A stretch of 52,015 nt of DNA from Oscillospiraceae bacterium (GTDB taxonomy: Bacteria > Bacillota > Clostridia > Oscillospirales > Acutalibacteraceae), in assembly GCA_902786285.1 (NCBI GenBank), contig CADABX010000010.1, positions 1 through 52,015 on the forward strand, in the 5' to 3' direction. Each line of letters begins with the position of its first letter. The first letter of the stretch is position 1. The notes under the pieces were generated by a model. It was not told the origin of the DNA. It did no database searches and worked only from the letters and a program-made list of their open reading frames with translations. Of this stretch, positions 42,327 to 50,060 are shown piece after piece. The position numbers were made by a program, and so were the translations under genes.

Positions 42327-42355
42327 ATTATAGCATTCTATTAAAATAAATGCAA
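42327..42355 (-). promoter_or_regulatory. Promoter of the glycine riboswitch-symporter transcript
   Basis: TTGCAT (42350-42355), 17-nt spacer, perfect TATAAT (42327-42332) on the minus strand, about 50 nt before aptamer 1. Confidence 0.75.
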
Positions 42356-42388
42356 TCGTTTTTATGAATTTTTTTATGGTTCAGACCG

Positions 42389-44236
42389 TTATTTTGCAAC
42401 AACCTTTACCGGCTTTGACATTGCGCCGTTCCATTGCCCGCCGTCCCGGACTGTGATCGGACGCACACGGAAGTAATATACGCCCCCACTCTTCAGCTGC
42501 AGCATGGTGGCTTCGGTCTTTGCAGTTCTGCCGAGTTTCAGATAGCCGCTCGTTTTATCCTGGGAGTAATAGACGACATAGTGGGTCGCGCCGGGAGCTT
42601 CCTTCCACGAGAGAACAGCGCTTTTTTGACCGGGCTTTGCTTTCAGCTTTGCTGCCTTGCCCGGAAGGATCTTATATTTCAAAGTCCTGTTGCCGGTATA
42701 ATTGCCAATAAATGTAATTTTGATCGCATAGGTTCCGACCTGCCTGCGGCCGGCGGGATAGCTGAGTTTGTAGTCGGTGTTTCGACGCAGCAGCTTTCCG
42801 TCCTGATCGCGCACGCGCACCTTCGGTGTATGACGGTTGCCGTCATAGATATAGCTCTTTGCAGTCAGCTTGATTGTTTCGATCCTGGCAATCGTTTTAC
42901 TGCTGCGCAGGCCGCAGACGCTGCAGACCTGCAGATACTTCCCGGTTTTATGGTATTGGGCTTTGGTAAACTGCGTTGTAAAGCTGTGAGCGGTTTTGGG
43001 AACGATCTGCTGTGCTGTCAGCACTTCGCCGCAAACGCTGCAGATCGAGCCGGTTGTCAAACCGGTTGAAACGCAGGTCGGCGTTACAGGCGGCAAAACC
43101 TTCGGCTGGTGCACATGTGTACTTGGTTCGGTACTCGGTTCCGTACTTGGCTCCGTACTCGGCTCTGTGCTTGGTTCCGTGCTAGGCTCTGTACTAGGCT
43201 CAGTGCTCGGCTCTGTACTAGGCTCAATGCTCGGCTCTGTACTTGGCTCAGCGCTCGGCTCTGTACTAGGCTCAGCGCTCGGCTCCGTACTTGGTTCTGT
43301 GCTTGGCTCTGTACTCGGTTCGGTGCTCGGTTCAACGGCAGACGCAACAACCGTCACCGGCACTTCGACCGTCTGATTGTAAGCGGAAGCGCGCAGAACA
43401 CAATTACCTGCTTTTACACCCAGCAGACTGTCACCTTCAACTTTTGCCGTTGCGTCGCCGGAGCTTGTCCATGTGACCGGCTGTGCAACCTTGACCGTGG
43501 CAAGACCGTCTCGCATCTGCAATAAAAGCTGTGCTTGCGGAAGCGCTGCGCGCTTGCCCTCCTGCACTTCCAGGGAATCAACAGAAGCTGCCAGCTCAAA
43601 TACATCGAGTTTCGCTGTTGCAACCTTCACAGTCACCGTTTTTACGCCGTCAAAGGCGGCACTCTGTGCCTGATCGGATAAAGCGCTGTGAAATGCCTCC
43701 ACCCAATAGAGCCGGCCGCCGTATTCCACACAGCCGATCCCGACGGCGTTCAGGTTGTTTGAAAGCATAGTACGGCGATGGCCCTGTCCGTCATACGGCT
43801 CGTTGTCTTCGCGCCACGCCTCGTGCACCATAGCGGCAGAGGTCTGTCCGAACGCGATATTCTCTCCGGCGTAGCCGGCCTTGTCGCCATACAGAGAGAA
43901 GCAATCGCTCTGATCCGGACGATCATGAGAAAACTGCAGCACCAGCTCTGCCGCGCGCTGCATGGCGACCTGCTCGAGCGCATAGTCATATACAAGCTTT
44001 TTCAGTCCGCGGACCGGCACTTTTGCGGTGTCGCCCTCGTTCCAATACCACGCATCCGTGTTGGTACGAAAATCGTTGATCATATCAAACACTTTGCGCG
44101 CCTCGCTCTGGCGGTATTGCAGCGGGATCTGCACCTCAAGAATGCCGCCGTCCGATTGCTCCGCCGCAACAGCAGCGGCAGAGAATGTGCCGAGCAGCAG
44201 CACCAGACAAAGAAACATACTGATGATTCGTTTCAT
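42389..44236 (-). CDS. Secreted CAP-domain protein with EPST linker and fibronectin-like tail
   Basis: A 615-residue exported protein. A signal peptide ([19 protein letters not shown]) is followed by a CAP/SCP domain (about 40-190) with [23 protein letters not shown] and [12 protein letters not shown]2-like stretch (about 200-300, ending [12 protein letters not shown]) leads to eighteen EPST repeats. Then come two Cys-pair elements (CSVCGE, CSVCGL), a domain with [23 protein letters not shown] and [13 protein letters not shown], and a fibronectin-III-like end. The tail is paralogous to that at 9286-10347. CAP domains bind or cleave diverse ligands; the function here is unknown. Start ATG 44236 follows GGGAGGATTTTTGT. 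Confidence 0.88.
   Translation of the reverse strand: MKRIISMFLCLVLLLGTFSAAAVAAEQSDGGILEVQIPLQYRQSEARKVFDMINDFRTNTDAWYWNEGDTAKVPVRGLKKLVYDYALEQVAMQRAAELVLQFSHDRPDQSDCFSLYGDKAGYAGENIAFGQTSAAMVHEAWREDNEPYDGQGHRRTMLSNNLNAVGIGCVEYGGRLYWVEAFHSALSDQAQSAAFDGVKTVTVKVATAKLDVFELAASVDSLEVQEGKRAALPQAQLLLQMRDGLATVKVAQPVTWTSSGDATAKVEGDSLLGVKAGNCVLRASAYNQTVEVPVTVVASAVEPSTEPSTEPSTEPSTEPSAEPSTEPSAEPSTEPSIEPSTEPSTEPSTEPSTEPSTEPSTEPSTEPSTEPSTHVHQPKVLPPVTPTCVSTGLTTGSICSVCGEVLTAQQIVPKTAHSFTTQFTKAQYHKTGKYLQVCSVCGLRSSKTIARIETIKLTAKSYIYDGNRHTPKVRVRDQDGKLLRRNTDYKLSYPAGRRQVGTYAIKITFIGNYTGNRTLKYKILPGKAAKLKAKPGQKSAVLSWKEAPGATHYVVYYSQDKTSGYLKLGRTAKTEATMLQLKSGGVYYFRVRPITVRDGGQWNGAMSKPVKVVAK
43118..43333 (-). repeat. 12-bp minisatellite coding EPST, 18 units
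   Basis: Eighteen tandem 12-bp units code EPST; three carry one change (EPSA twice, EPSI once). The units resemble, but are not the same as, those at 9943-10182, which are 24 bp long. Confidence 0.95.
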
Positions 44237-44264
44237 ACAAAAATCCTCCCTTCGGGATACTTTC

Positions 44265-44293
44265 ATTATAGCGTAACAACGAACGGGAATCAA
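44265..44293 (-). promoter_or_regulatory. Sigma-A promoter of the CAP-domain gene
   Basis: TTGATT (44288-44293), 17-nt spacer, perfect TATAAT (44265-44270) on the minus strand, 29 nt before the start. Confidence 0.75.
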
Positions 44294-44345
44294 GTACCAT
44301 ACACAGGAAAAACAGGGAAAACCATAGAATAGATGCAGGCATAGA

Positions 44346-44370
44346 AAAAGGCCGGACAACCGTCCGACCA
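44346..44370 (-). terminator. Terminator of the E2-like acyltransferase gene
   Basis: Stem GGCCGGAC/GTCCGACC (one G-T pair) with loop AACC, followed by TTTTTC on the minus strand, just after the stop at 44379. Confidence 0.7.
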
Positions 44371-44378
44371 CTATAACA

Positions 44379-45350
44379 TTATGCGACAACGTGGAGTCTG
44401 TCGTCTTTTTCTTCGCCCTCGGTCTGTGTCTGCGGCAGCCAACCGAGCATCACTTCGGGATTTGCAAATATTTCATCCAGCTTTTTCAAGAACGGGACGA
44501 TCTCGCCGAAATCAAGCGCACGATGGTCAAACGCGATACACATCGGCAGCACTTTGCCGACTGTGATATTTTTGCGGCCGCGGCTGTCGGTCGTAACGAC
44601 CGGCTTATCCTGCACAGCGCCGACGGAGATGGCGCAGACCTGCGGCGGTACGATCTCAAGCAAAGATGTAGCGCCGTGCTGCTGCAGATAGGTGGAGCCG
44701 ATGTTGGATACTGTGATCGTACCTGGTTCGAGATCGCGCAGTGTCAGGCGTTCGGATTCAGGGATTGCCTTGTAGGCTTTTTTCTCTTTGCCGCGCATGT
44801 GTTTTACTTTGGACGAACCGACGTAGGCACCCCAAAGTCTGGTGACGGTTTCAATAATCTTGCCCTTGCGCAGATTCTGCATCGTGTTGTCAAACGATAC
44901 GGCATACATCGATTCCGAAAGATCCGACTGTGCGGCACGGCGGTTGATATCTTTGATATAGGCGGTCATTTCCTCTAGGTCACGATTCTGAAAATCGTGC
45001 AGATTGAGCGTCATCATTTCGCCGTTGGGCAAAATAGTCGGCACAGAGATGTTGACCGTTTCAAACGTGTCGATCCTGCCGCGCAGAAACCGGTGATTGT
45101 AGGTAATATGGGAATTCATGACCGGCGCCTGCTTCAACCCTTCGGTAATCACCTTGAGCATCAGGGTATTGAAGGTGATCTTGTTTTCAACGCACCGGGA
45201 GGAAAAGACCCTTTTATAGGTATCGTAAAATGCGCTGACTTCCGGCTCATAGTTATAGCATACATGCGGTACGTTCTGCCAGGATTCAGAGGTCTTGCAC
45301 GCAACAATTTTACGCTGAATGGCAAAGTGTTCGGTGTTAATGATTTTCAT
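44379..45350 (-). CDS. Stand-alone 2-oxoacid dehydrogenase E2-type acyltransferase core, no lipoyl domain
   Basis: A 323-residue protein equal to the catalytic (chloramphenicol-acetyltransferase-like) core of E2 enzymes. [38 protein letters not shown]-like text ([13 protein letters not shown]), [12 protein letters not shown] and [17 protein letters not shown] are visible. The active-site His and Asp are kept in DHRALDF, though the usual HxxxDG reads HRALDFG. There is no lipoyl or peripheral-subunit-binding domain and no E1 or E3 gene nearby. It may transfer acyl groups between CoA and an unknown acceptor. Start ATG 45350 follows AAAGGTG. The next upstream gene is an AMP-forming ligase. Confidence 0.85.
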   Translation of the reverse strand: MKIINTEHFAIQRKIVACKTSESWQNVPHVCYNYEPEVSAFYDTYKRVFSSRCVENKITFNTLMLKVITEGLKQAPVMNSHITYNHRFLRGRIDTFETVNISVPTILPNGEMMTLNLHDFQNRDLEEMTAYIKDINRRAAQSDLSESMYAVSFDNTMQNLRKGKIIETVTRLWGAYVGSSKVKHMRGKEKKAYKAIPESERLTLRDLEPGTITVSNIGSTYLQQHGATSLLEIVPPQVCAISVGAVQDKPVVTTDSRGRKNITVGKVLPMCIAFDHRALDFGEIVPFLKKLDEIFANPEVMLGWLPQTQTEGEEKDDRLHVVA

Positions 45351-45415
45351 GATATGCACACCTTTCTGCGATTCACCGTCAATTAGTATAATGAAAACGG
45401 TTGATCGTTGTGCAT

Positions 45416-45444
45416 ATTATACTATAACCAATGGAAAAAGTCTA
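45416..45444 (-). promoter_or_regulatory. Promoter of the E2-like gene
   Basis: TAGACT (45439-45444), 17-nt spacer, perfect TATAAT (45416-45421) on the minus strand. The E2-like gene is thus probably a separate transcript from the ligase gene. Confidence 0.55.
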
Positions 45445-45513
45445 CAGATCGTTTGTATAAAATCCACTGATTTTCACGAAGTTTTTGTATACAATGCGCA
45501 GAGTCAGAAAACA

Positions 45514-45537
45514 AAAAAACAGCCGCCAGAAGGCAAC
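45514..45537 (-). terminator. Terminator of the acyl ligase gene
   Basis: GTTGCC/GGCGGC stem (two G-T pairs) with loop TTCT, followed by TGTTTTTTT on the minus strand, a few bases after the stop at 45541. Confidence 0.6.
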
Positions 45538-45540
45538 CGT

Positions 45541-47283
45541 CTATTTGCCCGTTTGTTCCGGCTTTATTTCTTCATCGGAACCTGGGAGATCGGATTCTTT
45601 TTTTCGTTTGATTTTCTGTGTGCCGCCGCGTTCGAGTTTCTCTTTGCGGATCAATACCCGGCGGATCGTTTTATAACTCGGCAACAGCCGGTTGATGCGT
45701 CCCACCACGTCATGGACCGCATTCTTCACGTCGTCGCTGGACAGTTCTTTTTTGCCGATCTTTTCCTTGATCGCCTCTTCATCCGGCACCACCTGCACCG
45801 CAACGGTCTCGTCGCCGTCCAGTTCGTCACCAAAAATCAACGATTCCAGCACAACCGGATCGCTGTTCAAATAGGCTTCCAGTTCTTCCGGATAGATGTT
45901 TTTGCCGCCTTTGGTCACAATGACATTTTTGGTGCGGCCTGTGATGTGATAATTGCCGTTTTCATCGCAATAGCCGAGGTCACCCGTATGGAACCAGCCG
46001 TCCCGCATCGCTTCGGAAGTCGCTTTTTTGTTTTTATAATAGCCGAGCATGACGACCGGGCCCTTGACGCAAAGCTCACCCGCCCCGTCTTCATTGATCT
46101 GATCGACAATCACAGTCACCTCATCCAGCGGCTGTCCGACACTGTCCGGCATGGCCTGATTCGGATCGTTGCACATCACAATCGGACTGCACTCTGTCAG
46201 ACCGTAGCCGATAACGACCGGCAGCCCGAACGACGCAAAGTCGCGGGCAATATCCGGATTGAGCGCAGCGGCGCCGCAGATGATCATGCGCAGACGGCCG
46301 CCAAACGCCTGATGGATCAGTTTGAACACAAACTTTCTAAAATCCGTCCAGTCAAACCGTTCCAGAAGGATGGAAAGCCGCCCCGTTGCAAACACGCGCT
46401 TGATCCCGCTTTGTTTTGATAATTCGGCAAAAATCTTGGTGTGCATCTTTTCAAGCATCAGCGGCACTGTTACAAACACCGTCGGCGCATAAAACGCCAG
46501 ATCACGCGACACATAACGAAGCGCCGGACAAAAGCTCACCGTCCCGCCGACATACAGCATCATCAGCATCGAAATCATCTGATATGCATGGTGCATCGGC
46601 AGCACACAGAGAGTTGAATCCTGCGTCGACAGCTGCACGCGTCGCGCAACAAGCATCAGATCCGCGCACAAATTCCGGTTGGAAAGCATCACAGCTTTGG
46701 CGTTATCGGTTGTGCCGGAGGTAAACAGCAAAAGCGCGAGCGCATCGGGATCCATCGTGCGGTGCATATAGCTGTCGTTGCCCTCGTCGATGCGGGTTTC
46801 CCCCTGGGTCAGCAAATCGGAAACCGTCGGGATGTCCGCTGCGGTTTCTTCGAGCGAAAACACCTGCAGCTTTTTCGGCAGCTTCTTTTCAACGGTTTTG
46901 AGCTTTTTGAGGGCGGCAGCATCGGCAAACACAGCTTTGACCGAGGCAAACCGAATCACATGCAGCATACTGTCTGCCGTCATTTCCCGGTCGATCGGTA
47001 CGGCAACACCGGCGCCGCTGAGAACGGCCAGGAACGCATAACACCAGTTGGCGCTGTTTCTGCCGATTACGGCAATCTGTGCACCGCCGAGTCCGCGCTG
47101 CAGCAGCGCCGTGCCGAGCCGGTTGACATAGTTGAGGAGTTTTCGATAAGAGATATGCACTTTTTCGCCGGCGTCATCGCGCAGCAAAATGGCGGTTGCG
47201 CCGGGATTTCGTACAGCATTGTATTGCAGGATACTTTTAACAGACTGCACATACAGCTGCCGAGACGCAGAAGGCTGCGGCAT
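45541..47283 (-). CDS. AMP-forming acyl-CoA synthetase / acyl ligase
   Basis: A 580-residue ANL-superfamily enzyme of the long-chain fatty-acid CoA ligase type. Motifs in order are the P-loop LLFTSGTTDNAKAVML (the usual GxPKG is changed to DNAKA), GYGLTECSPIV, WFHTGDLGYCDENG, TKNVIVTKGGKNIYPEELE, and the C-terminal catalytic Lys in GGTQKIKRKK. It would activate a fatty acid or other carboxylate as acyl-AMP, then CoA thioester. The start ATG 47283 (MPQPSASRQ) follows GAGGAGGG. A charged C-terminal tail (PGSDEEIKPEQTGK) is unusual. The adjacent E2-like acyltransferase could use its product. Confidence 0.9.
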   Translation of the reverse strand: MPQPSASRQLYVQSVKSILQYNAVRNPGATAILLRDDAGEKVHISYRKLLNYVNRLGTALLQRGLGGAQIAVIGRNSANWCYAFLAVLSGAGVAVPIDREMTADSMLHVIRFASVKAVFADAAALKKLKTVEKKLPKKLQVFSLEETAADIPTVSDLLTQGETRIDEGNDSYMHRTMDPDALALLLFTSGTTDNAKAVMLSNRNLCADLMLVARRVQLSTQDSTLCVLPMHHAYQMISMLMMLYVGGTVSFCPALRYVSRDLAFYAPTVFVTVPLMLEKMHTKIFAELSKQSGIKRVFATGRLSILLERFDWTDFRKFVFKLIHQAFGGRLRMIICGAAALNPDIARDFASFGLPVVIGYGLTECSPIVMCNDPNQAMPDSVGQPLDEVTVIVDQINEDGAGELCVKGPVVMLGYYKNKKATSEAMRDGWFHTGDLGYCDENGNYHITGRTKNVIVTKGGKNIYPEELEAYLNSDPVVLESLIFGDELDGDETVAVQVVPDEEAIKEKIGKKELSSDDVKNAVHDVVGRINRLLPSYKTIRRVLIRKEKLERGGTQKIKRKKESDLPGSDEEIKPEQTGK

Positions 47284-47313
47284 ACATCGATCCCTCCTCT
47301 CTTCTTTTATCGT

Positions 47314-47343
47314 AGTATACCATAGAGCACCCGAAAAATGCAA
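47314..47343 (-). promoter_or_regulatory. Promoter of the acyl ligase gene
   Basis: TTGCAT (47338-47343), 18-nt spacer, TATACT (47314-47319) on the minus strand. Confidence 0.6.
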
Positions 47344-47367
47344 GCGGTGATTCTATCATGGAAAGGA

Positions 47368-47394
47368 ACACACCCGACAAAGCGCCGGGTGTGT
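47368..47394 (-). terminator. Hairpin after the LCP gene
   Basis: Perfect 9-bp stem ACACACCCG/CGGGTGTGT immediately after the stop at 47402. The T tract (TTCCTTTCC) is weak. Confidence 0.5.
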
Positions 47395-47401
47395 ATGAAT
47401 C

Positions 47402-48748
47402 TCAGGGATACAGGAACTGCTGCAGCAGTTGTGTGTTCTTTTCCATATCGAGCCGCAAAACGTCCTGACCGTTGATCCGCTGTCCGGACCAGGTATCCTC
47501 TGCCGGGACCTGATGCTGCGGCTTTTTCCCGCCGATGTAGTTGAACACGGCGGAAACACCGACCGCAAGCAGATCGTTGCGGCTCATGCTCGTCTGCAGC
47601 ATCGGCAGCATCTGTTCCACAATCTTCATCAGCTGAATCGGACTGCGGTGCAGGGCCTGCTTCATGATTGCGTTCATCACTTTGCGCTGGCGCTCGGTGC
47701 GATGAAAATCATCATCGAGTTTCCGGATGCGGCAATACCACAGTGCCGCAGCGCCGGTGAAGTGGTTTTTGCCTTCTTTGCAGTAGATGATCTTGACAAC
47801 GTCGCGCATATACTTCGCTTCCGCCTCGGTCACGCCGTCCACATCCAAACCGCCCATCAGATCGATCAGCTTTTTGAACCCTTCGAAATCAATGATCAGA
47901 TAGTCATCGATATCAATTTTGAAGTTGTATTCGATCGTGTCCATGAGCATCTTGGCGCCGCCCCATGCAAAGGCAGCGTTCAGCTTGGCGTTATAACCCT
48001 TAGCAGGGATATAGACATAAGCGTCTCGCAAAAAAGAGGTCATTTTCAGCTGATGATGGGCAGAATCGATGGAGAGCAGCACCATCGTGTCGGACCGTTG
48101 ACCGCCGATCTCGCTGCGCGCATCGGAACCGATGCACAAAATGTTGCGCACCTTTGCGCTCTTCGCAAGCGCACCGGCTTCCACAAAGCTGTTGTCATGC
48201 GAAAAATCTTTATCGTAGCTGACTTTGCCGAGAACCGCGTAGCCATAGGCAAACAACCCTGTAAACAGCAGCAAGAGCACAAGCAGAATCACGCCGATTA
48301 CCTTTGCCTTTGAAACGCCGCGCGTTTTCTTTTTGCGCTTTGCGCTTCCGGGTTGCGGTCCGGCAGCGGAAGGACGCTGCTGCGCAGGGCGCGGACGGTT
48401 CGACGTTGTCGGCTTTGGCTGCGGGGGCCGGTTCTGCATGGAGGGCTGCTGCGGCCGGGTTGGCCGCAAATAGACGGAATCGTCAAACGAACTGGTCGTT
48501 GACGGTGTATAATCAGGAACTTTCGGTGTAACAGGTTCGCTTGCAATGGGGCGGCCCTTCGGTGTGCGGTCGCGCAGGACAACGTCGCGCTCACGGTCGG
48601 GCATCTGAACAACGAACTTCTTTTTGGGGCTGTCCGGCATGGGATCGCCGGAAAAGGCATCGCGGGTCGTGTGCAAAGCATCGTTTGCAGCGGGCTTGCC
48701 TTTGGCTTTATTCTGATTCGGCTTGTCCGAAAAATAAATATCGTCCAT
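47402..48748 (-). CDS. LytR-CpsA-Psr (LCP) family cell-wall polymer ligase
   Basis: A 448-residue membrane protein that transfers lipid-linked anionic polymers to peptidoglycan. The first 140 or so residues are a long Pro/Arg/Gln-rich cytoplasmic part, then KRKKKTRG, then a membrane helix (VIGVILLVLLLLFTGLFAYGY). The LCP domain has NILCIGSDAR, RSDTMVLLSID, MTSFLRDAYVYIP, NAAFAWGG, DFEGFKKLIDLMGG and RIRKLDDDFHRTERQRKV, including the Arg/Asp residues that bind the pyrophosphate. The long N-terminal tail is unlike the short tails of many LCP proteins and could be a phosphorylation target of PrkC, encoded nearby. Confidence 0.94.
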   Translation of the reverse strand: MDDIYFSDKPNQNKAKGKPAANDALHTTRDAFSGDPMPDSPKKKFVVQMPDRERDVVLRDRTPKGRPIASEPVTPKVPDYTPSTTSSFDDSVYLRPTRPQQPSMQNRPPQPKPTTSNRPRPAQQRPSAAGPQPGSAKRKKKTRGVSKAKVIGVILLVLLLLFTGLFAYGYAVLGKVSYDKDFSHDNSFVEAGALAKSAKVRNILCIGSDARSEIGGQRSDTMVLLSIDSAHHQLKMTSFLRDAYVYIPAKGYNAKLNAAFAWGGAKMLMDTIEYNFKIDIDDYLIIDFEGFKKLIDLMGGLDVDGVTEAEAKYMRDVVKIIYCKEGKNHFTGAAALWYCRIRKLDDDFHRTERQRKVMNAIMKQALHRSPIQLMKIVEQMLPMLQTSMSRNDLLAVGVSAVFNYIGGKKPQHQVPAEDTWSGQRINGQDVLRLDMEKNTQLLQQFLYP

Positions 48749-48782
48749 ATCTTTGACTCCGAATTTTGATTGTTGTTTTTTT

Positions 48783-48811
48783 ATTTTACTCTATTTCAGC
48801 ATAAACTGCAA
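48783..48811 (-). promoter_or_regulatory. Sigma-A promoter of the LCP gene
   Basis: TTGCAG (48806-48811), 17-nt spacer, TAAAAT (48783-48788) on the minus strand, 35 nt before the start. Confidence 0.65.
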
Positions 48812-48844
48812 TAGTTTTTCGTAAATTCAGAAAATTGAAAGAAA

Positions 48845-48860
48845 TTGCCCCGCAGGGCAA
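48845..48860 (-). terminator. Terminator after spoVM
   Basis: TTGCCC/GGGCAA 6-bp stem followed by TTTCTTTC on the minus strand, five bases after the spoVM stop. Confidence 0.55.
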
Positions 48861-48865
48861 AACGC

Positions 48866-48943
48866 TTATGTATCCTTTATTTTAAACAGCAGCTTCAACA
48901 GGCCGCGCAGCGCTTTCGGACTGCGTATCACAACGATCTGCAT
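48866..48943 (-). CDS. spoVM: SpoVM, spore coat/cortex morphogenetic peptide
   Basis: A 25-residue peptide, MQIVVIRSPKALRGLLKLL plus six residues ending KIKDT. The Bacillus SpoVM pattern is kept: Ile6, Pro9, Lys10, Leu12 and Gly14 lie at the same positions, and the rest forms a basic amphipathic helix that recognises the curved forespore membrane and anchors SpoIVA. The strong site AGGAGGTTTCGTT precedes the ATG. Its place downstream of prkC-rsgA agrees with Bacillus, where spoVM lies close to that cluster. The call rests on this short match plus synteny, and it marks the organism as spore-forming or descended from a spore former. Confidence 0.85.
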   Translation of the reverse strand: MQIVVIRSPKALRGLLKLLFKIKDT

Positions 48944-48956
48944 AACGAAACCTCCT

Positions 48957-49109
48957 TCAGCGCAGACAGGAGATTACGCCGAGTACGACCAGCAGAAGCG
49001 CCAGCAAAAACAGCATGAACTTTGTCGGAAAACACAGCGCCAAAAGCAGCCCTGCGCCAAACGCGGAAAACAGAAGGCCCAACGGCGCTTTTTTGCCCGA
49101 TCGAAACAC
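48957..49109 (-). CDS. Small hydrophobic protein between rsgA and spoVM
   Basis: A 50-residue protein of unknown function. A basic start (MFRSGKKAP) is followed by two hydrophobic segments, LGLLFSAFGAGLLLALCF and FMLFLLALLLVVLGVISC, likely a membrane hairpin. I place the start at GTG 49109, 8 nt after AAAGGAG; a longer frame to 49238 runs back into rsgA in another frame and is unlikely. The stop overlaps the ribosome site of spoVM, 13 nt before its ATG, so the two are probably coupled. Confidence 0.65.
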   Translation of the reverse strand: MFRSGKKAPLGLLFSAFGAGLLLALCFPTKFMLFLLALLLVVLGVISCLR

Positions 49110-49189
49110 GCGATCATCTCCTTTTGCAAGTGTTGTCCGCGCAAGCGGCACACTCCATACTATGCGCAAAAAGAGAATCGGTGCGTGCT

Positions 49190-50059
49190 TTAAAGCTCCC
49201 AGGGCTTTCTGGCTTTCGCTTCTTCGTATAGGGTACAATAGCTTTTATGACGAGATTGGGAAATCTCACCGCGTTCGACCGCCGCACAAACGGCGCAGCC
49301 TTTTTCGCAGATGTGTGCGCAGGTTGTAAACCGGCAGTCGGGCAAATAATCGCGAAACTCCGGAAAACAGCACGCCAGATCCTCTTTGCGGATGACTTCC
49401 GTCTGCAGCAGATCGAGCGACGAAAACCCGGCTGTATCAATGACCAGGCCGTCTGCCACATGAAAAATTTCCGCCTGACGCGTTGTATGTCTGCCGCGGC
49501 CGAGCTTTTCGGAAATGGCGTTGGTTGCAAGCGAGAGCGACGGGTCGAGCGTGTTGATCAGCGTTGATTTTCCGACGCCGGAGTTTCCGGTGAACGCACA
49601 GACCTTGCCGCGAATCAAAGAACGGATCTCGTCAAGAAACGTGTTTTCCAGCATCGTATAGCCGGTTGAAGCATAGATGCTTTTCCATTCATCGATCGGC
49701 GCAAGGTCTGTTTTGGAAAAGATCAGAACCGGTTCAATCCCGTTTTTTTCCGCAATGCAGGTCAGTTTATCGATCACCAGCGGACGCGGGAGCGGCTGGA
49801 TGGAGGAGATGACAAGAAACAGTCGGTCCACATTGGCAACCGGCGGGCGCTTCAGCGCATTCTTGCGCGGCAGAATCTCGTCGATGGTGTTTTCCTGATC
49901 GTTTCTGACTGTAATGAGAACAAGATCTCCTGCCAACGGCGTCAGCTTTTCTTTGCGAAATCTGCCCTTGGCTTTACATTCAAAAAGACCGGCAGCGGTT
50001 TCCACATAGTAGAAACCGCCGATGCCTTTCATAATTCTGCCTTGATACTGCTGTGTCAT
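49190..50059 (-). CDS. rsgA: Ribosome small-subunit-dependent GTPase RsgA
   Basis: A circularly permuted GTPase for late 30S assembly, 289 residues. An N-terminal OB fold (GRIMKGIGGFYYVET) precedes the permuted G domain: G4 IFSKTDL, G1 TGNSGVGKSTLIN, the switch GRGRHTTRQAEIF and G3 DTAGFSS. The C-terminal zinc domain has CRFTTCAHICEKGCAV. The start ATG 50059 lies one base after the prkC stop (TAATATG), so it is probably coupled; TTG 50068 is an alternative. The usual next genes rpe and thiN are missing. Confidence 0.96.
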   Translation of the reverse strand: MTQQYQGRIMKGIGGFYYVETAAGLFECKAKGRFRKEKLTPLAGDLVLITVRNDQENTIDEILPRKNALKRPPVANVDRLFLVISSIQPLPRPLVIDKLTCIAEKNGIEPVLIFSKTDLAPIDEWKSIYASTGYTMLENTFLDEIRSLIRGKVCAFTGNSGVGKSTLINTLDPSLSLATNAISEKLGRGRHTTRQAEIFHVADGLVIDTAGFSSLDLLQTEVIRKEDLACCFPEFRDYLPDCRFTTCAHICEKGCAVCAAVERGEISQSRHKSYCTLYEEAKARKPWEL

Positions 50060-50060
50060 A

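Noticed and set aside
42996-43376. Plus-strand frame with LGSV repeats
   Set aside because: Antisense reading of the EPST array in the CAP-domain gene.
49114-49153. 14-codon Cys-rich frame (MECAACADNTCKRR) between rsgA and the 50-residue gene
   Set aside because: No ribosome site in front; its end merely overlaps the AAAGGAG site of the next gene.
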